A stretch of DNA of 5,401 bases from Hyphomicrobiales bacterium (GTDB lineage: Bacteria; Pseudomonadota; Alphaproteobacteria; Rhizobiales; Xanthobacteraceae). Below, piece after piece: positions 1 through 4,263 of this stretch. Every line of letters starts with the position of its first letter. The stretch's first letter is position 1. The notes beneath the pieces were generated by a model that was not told the origin of the DNA, did not search any database, and saw nothing but the letters and a program-made list of their open reading frames with translations. The position numbers were made by a program, and so were the translations under genes. The stretch covers positions 1-5,401 of the forward strand of contig JAFKKQ010000173.1 of assembly GCA_017304505.1 (NCBI GenBank). The letters run 5' to 3'.

Positions 1-438
1 CGCAGCACGATCTGGCGCGGCGAGCCGCGCCGCTACGTGGGTGCGCTTCTGAGACAGATCAGGCGAACCTATCCGCAACTGCGCGGCGTCAAGGCCGAGT
101 ACGCCTGGACCGGCACGCTCGGCAACACTGTGCACCGCATGCCGCAGATCGGCGAGATTTCGCCGGGGCTGTGGCTCTTGAGCGGCTTCGGCGGCCACGG
201 ACTCAACACCACGGCGATGGGCGGAGACATCGTCGCGCGTGCCATCGTCGACGGCGATCCGACGTGGCGGATGTTCACACCCTTCGAGTTGGTCTGGGCC
301 GGCGGTGTGGCCGGCCGCGCCGCGCAGCAGGCCTACTACTGGTCGCACCACGCCAACGAATTGATCGCCGGCAGGCTCGCCCGCCGGCACAAGCTGCAAC
401 GGCGGCGTCCCGCACCGGGCACCGCCGCAGCCGGCTGA
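1..438 (+). CDS. FAD-dependent oxidoreductase (DAO family), C-terminal part only
   Basis: This reading frame enters from the left edge and ends at TGA 436-438, leaving 145 codons of what is usually a protein of 400 residues or more. The visible part looks like the C-terminal end of a DAO-family (DadA / gamma-glutamylputrescine oxidase-like) flavoprotein, which oxidises amine or amino-acid substrates using bound FAD. The support is the block PQIGEISPGLWLLSGFGGHG at about codons 48-67, continuing LNTTAMGG. It contains the glycine-rich stretch (GFGGHGLNTT, nt 184-213) that contacts the flavin in this family, followed by IVARAIVDGD. A basic, low-complexity tail (RRHKLQRRR, then Pro/Ala/Gly) ends the protein. 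The N-terminal dinucleotide-binding fold lies outside the window, so the substrate cannot be inferred. The gene converges on the rhodanese gene, with 52 bases between the stops and no clear terminator there. Confidence 0.82.
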   Translation, partial: RSTIWRGEPRRYVGALLRQIRRTYPQLRGVKAEYAWTGTLGNTVHRMPQIGEISPGLWLLSGFGGHGLNTTAMGGDIVARAIVDGDPTWRMFTPFELVWAGGVAGRAAQQAYYWSHHANELIAGRLARRHKLQRRRPAPGTAAAG

Positions 439-490
439 CCGCGATCGGACCGGCTCGACCCGGATTCGACCTCGGCTTGAGAGTTGGAGC

Positions 491-880
491 CTAGGGTTTG
501 GACGGCGTATCGACCGGCGCGCCGCTCTCGGCCCAGTCCTTGAACGCGCCGAGGTTATAGACGTTGGCGTAGCCCATATCCTTGAGCATCTTGCCGGCCA
601 GCGCCGAGCGGCCGCCGGAGGCGCAATAGACGATGACGTTTTTATTGAGGCCGAGCGCTTTCTCGTGCGCGGGCGACTCGGGATCGGCCTTGAACTCCAG
701 CAGGCCGCGTGAGATGTGAACGGCGCCGGCGACCTTTCCGCTCTTTTCAACCTCGGTTGCATCGCGCACATCGACCACAACGGCATTGCCCTGCGCGATC
801 ATCTGCTTGGCCTCCGCAGGCGTGATCCGCGGCACCACGGCGTTGGCGGCCTCCATCATCTGCTTCACACTTGTCGTCAC
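491..880 (-). CDS. single-domain rhodanese-like sulfurtransferase
   Basis: A 129-residue protein with one rhodanese domain, the fold that carries a persulfide on an active-site cysteine and passes sulfur to acceptors such as cyanide or thiols. VDVRD at residues 36-40 is the conserved strand of the family. The active-site loop CASGGR lies at 86-91, with Cys86 the predicted persulfide carrier and Arg91 closing the loop. The end (VYNLGAFKDWAESGAPV, 107-123) is the usual rhodanese C-terminal pattern. No signal peptide or membrane segment is visible, so it is probably cytoplasmic. I chose the GTG at 880-878 because GGAGGG (plus-strand 887-892) lies 6 bases upstream. A GTG five codons earlier would put this site inside the coding region. 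The gene lies 81 bases downstream of the MoxR-type ATPase on the same strand, so co-transcription is possible. Its physiological sulfur acceptor cannot be told from sequence. Confidence 0.88.
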   Translation of the reverse strand: MTTSVKQMMEAANAVVPRITPAEAKQMIAQGNAVVVDVRDATEVEKSGKVAGAVHISRGLLEFKADPESPAHEKALGLNKNVIVYCASGGRSALAGKMLKDMGYANVYNLGAFKDWAESGAPVDTPSKP

Positions 881-885
881 GTCAC

Positions 886-893
886 GCCCTCCC
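886..893 (-). promoter_or_regulatory. Shine-Dalgarno site that decides the rhodanese start
   Basis: Read on the minus strand this is GGGAGGGC, with core GGAGGG at 887-892, 6 bases before the GTG at 880. It favours the 129-residue form over the 134-residue form starting at 895. Confidence 0.7.
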
Positions 894-961
894 ACGGCTG
901 AAAACGATTCCGGAATCCGTCCATTGGTGTCGGTTATTGCGGCCCGATCAAGGCATCCGCG

Positions 962-1807
962 TCAACGTGCCTCGCGGCGCGACATGAACGCCAGCCGTTC
1001 GAACAGGTGCACGTCCTGCTCGTTCTTGAGCAGCGCGCCATGCAGCGGCGGGATCAGCTTCTTCGGGGCGCGCTCACGCAATGTTTCGGGGCCGATGTCT
1101 TCGACCATCAGCAGCTTGAGCCAATCGAGCAGTTCGGAGGTCGAAGGCTTCTTCTTCAGGCCCGGCACGTCGCGCACCTCGTAGAACAGCTTCAGCGCCT
1201 CGGCGACCAGCCGCTGCTTGATGCCGGGGAAATGCACCTCGACGATCGCGCGCATGGTGTCGGCATCGGGGAAGCGGATGTAGTGGAAGAAGCAGCGGCG
1301 CAGGAAGGCGTCCGGCAGCTCCTTTTCGTTGTTCGAAGTGATGATGACCACCGGCCGCCGCCGCGCTTTCACCGTCTCGCCGGTCTCGTAGACGAAGAAC
1401 TCCATGCGGTCGAGTTCGAGCAGCAAGTCGTTGGGAAATTCGATGTCGGCCTTGTCGATCTCGTCGATCAGCAGCACCGGCCGCTCGTCGGCGACGAACG
1501 CATCCCATAGCTTGCCGCGCTTGATGTAGTTGCGAATATCGCGCACCCGCTCGTCGCCGAGCTGGCTGTCGCGCAGCCGCGACACCGCGTCGTATTCGTA
1601 GAGGCCCTGCAGCGCCTTGGTGGTGGACTTGACGTGCCATTCGATCAGCGGCGCGTCGAGACTCTTGGCGATTTCCAGCGCCAGCACGGTCTTGCCGGTG
1701 CCGGGCTCGCCTTTCACCAGCAGCGGCCGCTCCAGCGCGATCGCGGCGTTGACCGCCACCTTGAGGTCGTCGGTGGCGACATAGCCGCTGGTGCCTTCAA
1801 AACGCAT
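962..1807 (-). CDS. MoxR-family AAA+ ATPase (CoxD-like)
   Basis: A 281-residue AAA+ ATPase of the MoxR class, whose members act as ATP-driven chaperones that help mature or insert cofactors into partner enzymes and complexes. The Walker A motif GEPGTGKT is at residues 33-40, Walker B VLLIDEID at 111-118 and the sensor-1 asparagines at 159-160 (ITSNN). LRRCFF at 169-174 holds candidate arginine-finger residues, and STSELLDWLKLL at 222-233 fits the sensor-2/lid helix region. Length is normal for the compact MoxR/CoxD type. The ATG at 1807-1805 is preceded by GAAGGA (plus 1814-1819) at 6 bases. MoxR genes normally sit beside a VWA-domain (CoxE-like) gene, but none is adjacent here: a rhodanese gene follows after 81 bases and msrB is divergent upstream. 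Resemblance to CoxD is from memory. Substrate or partner is unknown. The class call is firm, the role is not. Confidence 0.93.
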   Translation of the reverse strand: MRFEGTSGYVATDDLKVAVNAAIALERPLLVKGEPGTGKTVLALEIAKSLDAPLIEWHVKSTTKALQGLYEYDAVSRLRDSQLGDERVRDIRNYIKRGKLWDAFVADERPVLLIDEIDKADIEFPNDLLLELDRMEFFVYETGETVKARRRPVVIITSNNEKELPDAFLRRCFFHYIRFPDADTMRAIVEVHFPGIKQRLVAEALKLFYEVRDVPGLKKKPSTSELLDWLKLLMVEDIGPETLRERAPKKLIPPLHGALLKNEQDVHLFERLAFMSRREAR

Positions 1808-1984
1808 GGATGTTCCTTCGCAACTGCAGCGTCGACACTAAGCCAGGCGTCATGCGCGGAGCAAGCGGCCCGCTGCGCCGACGCCAATCGCGCAATCGTG
1901 AGCCGGGACCCGGTCGCGTCGGGACACGATGGCGTTATGGTGCCGTGACTCGCCGTTCACAAACCGCATCGGGAGGATCGCGCC
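1808..1984. other. divergent spacer between the MoxR-type ATPase gene and msrB
   Basis: This 177-base GC-rich stretch must hold the promoters for two divergent genes, but I see no convincing -35/-10 pair on either strand. It contains a short palindrome, CCGGGACCCGG at 1903-1913, and the ribosome binding sites at its two ends (GAAGGA for the ATPase, read on the minus strand at 1814-1819, and GGGAGG for msrB at 1971-1976). Open frames crossing it lack family features and are treated as chance. Confidence 0.5.
1971..1976 (+). promoter_or_regulatory. Shine-Dalgarno site for msrB
   Basis: GGGAGG lies 8 bases before the ATG at 1985. It supports this start, which gives an 18-residue n-region before the twin arginines, over the two in-frame ATGs 13 and 16 codons downstream. 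Confidence 0.7.
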
Positions 1985-2533
1985 ATGTCCGATCCAGATC
2001 GCGTTGCACGGAACTTCGCCGTGATGGAAGCGATGACGCGCCGGGCGCTGCTGCTCGGCGGCAGCAGCGTCGCCCTGGTCGCGGCGCTGTGGTGGGCGCA
2101 CGGCCCCGACGCCGACGCCGCCACGGCCACGTTCGAAGTCACCAAGACCGACGATGAATGGCGCCGCCTGCTCAAGCCTGCGACCTATCAAGTGATGCGC
2201 CGCCACGGCACCGAGCGGCCGTTCTCAAGCCCGCTCGACCATGAGAAGCGAAAGGGCATCTTTGCCTGCGCGGCCTGCGACCTGCCGCTTTATTCCTCGG
2301 AGACGAAGTTCGACAGCGGCACCGGCTGGCCGAGTTTCTATCGGCCGTTGCCCAATGCCGTAGGCGAATCGGCCGACCGCTCGCTGATCCTGCCGCGCAC
2401 CGAGGTGCATTGCCGGCGCTGCGGCGGTCACCTGGGTCACGTCTTCAACGACGGCCCGCCGCCGACCGGGTTGCGCTACTGCATGAACGGCGTGGCGCTG
2501 ACGTTCAAGCCGGCGGCTCCCGGCGCGGCCTGA
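1985..2533 (+). CDS. msrB: peptide-methionine (R)-S-oxide reductase MsrB with Tat-type signal
   Basis: A 182-residue methionine sulfoxide reductase B, which reduces the R-epimer of methionine sulfoxide in proteins. Two pairs of zinc-binding cysteines are visible, CAAC (Cys95, Cys98) and CRRC (Cys143, Cys146). SGTGWPSF at 111-118 and GGHLGHVF at 147-154 are family signatures, and RYCMN at 164-168 holds the predicted catalytic Cys166. At the position that is Cys in E. coli MsrB (SGCGWPSF) this protein has Thr113, and there is no other cysteine, so it looks like a one-Cys type. The N-terminus carries TRRALLL (18-24), a hydrophobic stretch to about residue 38 and ADA at 43-45 as a likely cleavage site, which suggests twin-arginine export to the periplasm. 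The ATG at 1985 has GGGAGG at 1971-1976, 8 bases upstream. Internal ATGs at Met14 and Met17 would keep the RR signal and cannot be fully excluded. Confidence 0.95.
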   Translation: MSDPDRVARNFAVMEAMTRRALLLGGSSVALVAALWWAHGPDADAATATFEVTKTDDEWRRLLKPATYQVMRRHGTERPFSSPLDHEKRKGIFACAACDLPLYSSETKFDSGTGWPSFYRPLPNAVGESADRSLILPRTEVHCRRCGGHLGHVFNDGPPPTGLRYCMNGVALTFKPAAPGAA

Positions 2534-2564
2534 GGGCAGCAGTCGCCGAAGCTCCGGCATGGTG

Positions 2565-2591
2565 CCCGGCTTGAGCGTAGTGAAAGCCGGG
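2565..2591 (+). repeat. REP-like hairpin, copy 1
   Basis: A perfect 8-bp stem, CCCGGCTT (2565-2572) with AAGCCGGG (2584-2591), closes an 11-base loop GAGCGTAGTGA (2573-2583). It starts 31 bases after the msrB stop and could also protect or end that transcript, though no T-run follows. It matches copy 2, read on the other strand, at 23 of 27 positions. The motif resembles a palindrome I recall as scattered through Bradyrhizobium and Rhodopseudomonas genomes between genes. Confidence 0.72.
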
Positions 2592-2618
2592 GCGGGACGT
2601 TGCCGCGATGGCGATCCT

Positions 2619-2645
2619 CCCGGATTTCGCTGCGCTCAATCCGGG
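2619..2645 (-). repeat. REP-like hairpin, copy 2 (inverted)
   Basis: Read on the minus strand this is stem CCCGGATT, loop GAGCGCAGCGA, stem AATCCGGG: the same 8-11-8 design as copy 1, inverted, with 27 bases between the two. Of the four differences from copy 1, two are a paired change (a C-G stem pair becomes A-T) and two are C/T changes in the loop. A paired change is what selection for the folded form would leave. The two units together resemble the inverted REP pairs (BIMEs) known from enterobacteria. Confidence 0.75.
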
Positions 2646-2654
2646 CTACGGGCG

Positions 2655-2693
2655 CCCGGAAATTCTTGCCGGGTGGCGGCGCATCCTGCCCGG
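2655..2693 (+). promoter_or_regulatory. candidate activator-binding region upstream of flgE (ftr-like)
   Basis: An imperfect palindrome CCCGGAAATTCTTGCCGGG at 2655-2673 pairs at 7 of 9 positions. A related half-site CTGCCCGG (2686-2693) repeats TTGCCGGG (2666-2673) in the same direction at a 20-base interval, about two helical turns. The region lies roughly 80-115 bases upstream of the expected flgE transcription start, where bacterial enhancer-binding proteins usually bind. In Caulobacter the flagellar sigma-54 promoters are activated by FlbD at ftr sites in similar positions. Assigning this site to FlbD is inference. It could instead be a further arm of the neighbouring REP element. Confidence 0.4.
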
Positions 2694-2715
2694 CTGCGAT
2701 CCGGTGTGTGGACCA

Positions 2716-2728
2716 TAAGTATCTGATT
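2716..2728 (-). promoter_or_regulatory. IHF binding site
   Basis: Read on the minus strand the sequence is AATCAGATACTTA, which fits the IHF consensus WATCARNNNNTTR at every defined position. It sits in the only clearly AT-rich stretch of the spacer (2712-2743), between the candidate activator site and the sigma-54 promoter, centred about 50 bases before the expected start. IHF bending of DNA at this place is the known design of Caulobacter flagellar sigma-54 promoters. Confidence 0.65.
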
Positions 2729-2745
2729 TATCTAAGAATTGTTCC

Positions 2746-2761
2746 TGGCTCGGGGCTTGCA
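2746..2761 (+). promoter_or_regulatory. sigma-54 (RpoN) promoter of flgE
   Basis: TGGCTCGGGGCTTGCA carries the invariant GG (2747-2748) and GC (2759-2760) ten bases apart. It differs from TGGCAC-N5-TTGC only by T for A at the fifth base. Transcription would start near 2772, giving a leader of about 60 bases before the flgE ATG. Sigma-54 control of hook genes is established in Caulobacter, and the IHF match upstream strengthens the call. The leader can form a small hairpin (2782-2797) whose role, if any, is unknown. Confidence 0.8.
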
Positions 2762-2830
2762 ACGGCGTCGCCGGCACTGCGGCCAGCGACGCTTGGCGCG
2801 TTCGCGGCCGCTCGCAAGTGGAGACGAGTC

Positions 2831-4207
2831 ATGGGAATCTTCGGCGCCCTCAACACGGCCGTTGGCGGCATGCGCGCGCAGTCCTACGCGCTTGAGAACA
2901 TCTCCGGCAACATCGCCAACTCGCAGACGGTCGGCTTCAAGCGGGAAGACACCAGCTTTGTCGACCTGATCCCCGACGACCTTCCAAGCAAGCAGCTCGC
3001 CGGCGGCGTGATGGCCTCGTCGCGCTCGACCAACAGCGTGCAGGGAGACGTCCAGAACGCCACGGTCGGCACCTACATGGCGATCAACGGCTCGGGCTTC
3101 TTCGTGGTCGAGAAACCGTCGAGCTTCACCGACAACCGCCCGGTGTTCGACGGCGTCGATCTCTACACCCGCCGCGGCGACTTCGCGCTCAACAAGGATG
3201 GCTATCTGGTCAACGGCGCGGGTTACTACCTGATGGGAATTCCCATCGACCCGGCAACCGGAAACCCGGTCGGCAACGTGCCGCAACTGCTGCAGTTCAA
3301 CAACGGCTTCCTCTCCGCGGAAGCGACGACCCGGATCCAATATCAGGCCAACCTGGCGAGCTACCCGCTGACCAACAACCACGACACGTCCGTGCCAGGG
3401 TCCGAACTGCTCAACCCCGATCCGTCGATCTACGATGTCGATCCGACGGTGGCCGGAACCGGCACCGTGATCGCGAACGACGTGCCGCAGTTCCTCAACG
3501 ATTCGGTGAGCGGCGGCGCGATCACCGGATTCGACTCCCTGGGCGCTCCGGCCAATGTGCAACTTCGCTGGGCCAAAATCGACAGTGCCAGCAGCGGCGG
3601 CACGGACACCTGGAACCTGTTCTACCAGACCGACTCCACGGCCACCGGCACGGATGTTGCCTGGAAAAACGTCGGCGTCGATTTCAAGTTCGATGCCAGC
3701 GGCCGGATGTCCCCCGCGGTGACGACCGTGCCGCTCACCGGCGTGACCATTGACGGTGTCACACTCGGCAACGTGACGTTGGATTTCGGCACGAACGGCG
3801 TGACCCAGTTCTCCGACCCGGACGGCACCGTCAAAAGCTCGATTGTGCAGAACGGCTTTCCCGCCGGCACGCTGCAAAACATCTCGGTGAACGACAAGGG
3901 CCGCATCGTCGGCACCTATTCCAACAACCGCACCATCGACCTTGCCGCGATCACGCTCGCCAATTTCAACTCGGTGAACGGCCTCAAGCGCATGGACGGC
4001 GGCGCTTTCGCTGCGACCGATGATTCCGGCGCGGCAAACCTGACCGGAACCGGAAAAATCGTCGGCGGGTCGCTCGAAGGCTCGAACGCCGACATCGCCG
4101 ACGAGTTCACCAAGCTGATCGTGACGCAACAGGCTTATTCCGCCAACACGCGGGTGATTACGACCAGCAACCAGATGGTCCAGGACCTCTTGAACATGCT
4201 GCGGTGA
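2831..4207 (+). CDS. flgE: flagellar hook protein FlgE
   Basis: A 458-residue hook protein, the subunit that polymerises outside the cell into the curved joint between the flagellar rod and filament. Residues 1-43 are the rod/hook N-terminal family segment, with ALENISGNIANSQTVGFKR at 20-38. The central part holds the FlgE-type domain, including ITGFDSLGAP at 231-240 and DTWNLFYQTD at 259-268. Residues from about 412 to 458 form the C-terminal hook/rod helix (EFTKLIVTQQAYSANTRVIT at 425-444). There are no cysteines and no cleavable signal peptide, as expected for type III export. The ATG at 2831 has GGAG at 2820-2823. The frame is open back to 2600, but extending it would run through the IHF site and the promoter and add residues foreign to the family. 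Transcription is probably from the sigma-54 promoter at 2746. No flagellar gene lies upstream, so this is a left boundary of a flagellar group. Confidence 0.95.
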   Translation: MGIFGALNTAVGGMRAQSYALENISGNIANSQTVGFKREDTSFVDLIPDDLPSKQLAGGVMASSRSTNSVQGDVQNATVGTYMAINGSGFFVVEKPSSFTDNRPVFDGVDLYTRRGDFALNKDGYLVNGAGYYLMGIPIDPATGNPVGNVPQLLQFNNGFLSAEATTRIQYQANLASYPLTNNHDTSVPGSELLNPDPSIYDVDPTVAGTGTVIANDVPQFLNDSVSGGAITGFDSLGAPANVQLRWAKIDSASSGGTDTWNLFYQTDSTATGTDVAWKNVGVDFKFDASGRMSPAVTTVPLTGVTIDGVTLGNVTLDFGTNGVTQFSDPDGTVKSSIVQNGFPAGTLQNISVNDKGRIVGTYSNNRTIDLAAITLANFNSVNGLKRMDGGAFAATDDSGAANLTGTGKIVGGSLEGSNADIADEFTKLIVTQQAYSANTRVITTSNQMVQDLLNMLR

Positions 4208-4225
4208 GCGCCGTGGTGACGGCGC
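4208..4225 (+). other. hairpin directly after the flgE stop codon
   Basis: GCGCCGT (4208-4214) and ACGGCGC (4219-4225) form a perfect 7-bp stem around the loop GGTG, starting on the first base after the flgE TGA. No run of T follows, so it is not a classical terminator. It may protect the flgE 3' end, mark a processing site or reduce read-through into flgK, any of which would suit the far higher number of hook than junction subunits in a flagellum. Confidence 0.5.
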
Positions 4226-4233
4226 GACGCACT

Positions 4234-4238
4234 GGAGG
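4234..4238 (+). promoter_or_regulatory. strong Shine-Dalgarno, misplaced for flgK
   Basis: GGAGG is the only strong ribosome binding site in the flgE-flgK gap, but it ends 21 bases before the flgK ATG, too far for direct use. It is 7 bases before a GTG at 4246 that opens a 5-codon ORF. Near the flgK ATG only a weak GAG (4248-4250) is seen. Confidence 0.5.
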
Positions 4239-4245
4239 ACCCTGC

Positions 4246-4263
4246 GTGAGACTTGATCCATGA
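4246..4263 (+). CDS. 5-codon leader ORF overlapping the flgK start (candidate)
   Basis: GTG AGA CTT GAT CCA TGA would encode MRLDP. GGAGG ends 7 bases before the GTG, and the TGA overlaps the flgK ATG in an ATGA arrangement typical of translational coupling. If translated, ribosomes ending here could restart at flgK, giving flgK a translation rate set by this leader. The AGA codon is usually rare in GC-rich genomes. With only five codons there is no protein-level evidence, and chance is a serious alternative. Confidence 0.3.
   Translation: MRLDP

Noticed and set aside
439..490. Possible terminator between the convergent oxidoreductase and rhodanese genes
   Set aside because: No stable inverted repeat followed by a T- or A-run can be seen in the 52 bases.
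1074..1640. 188-codon minus-strand frame inside the MoxR-type gene
   Set aside because: Low-complexity Arg/Ala/Gly translation in another frame of a gene with intact Walker motifs.
1903..1913. Palindrome CCGGGACCCGG in the ATPase-msrB spacer
   Set aside because: Short, and expected by chance in sequence this GC-rich. No second copy or nearby promoter element.
1850..2206. 118-codon minus-strand frame across the divergent spacer into msrB
   Set aside because: No motif, no ribosome site, and antisense to the msrB signal region.
2782..2797. Small bulged hairpin in the flgE leader
   Set aside because: A six-pair stem with a bulge and a 3-base loop is too weak and common at this GC content to call a regulatory RNA.
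2600..2830. N-terminal extension of flgE from a TTG at 2600
   Set aside because: It would run through the second REP hairpin, the IHF site and the sigma-54 promoter, and add residues foreign to FlgE. The ATG at 2831 has a ribosome site and the canonical N-terminus.
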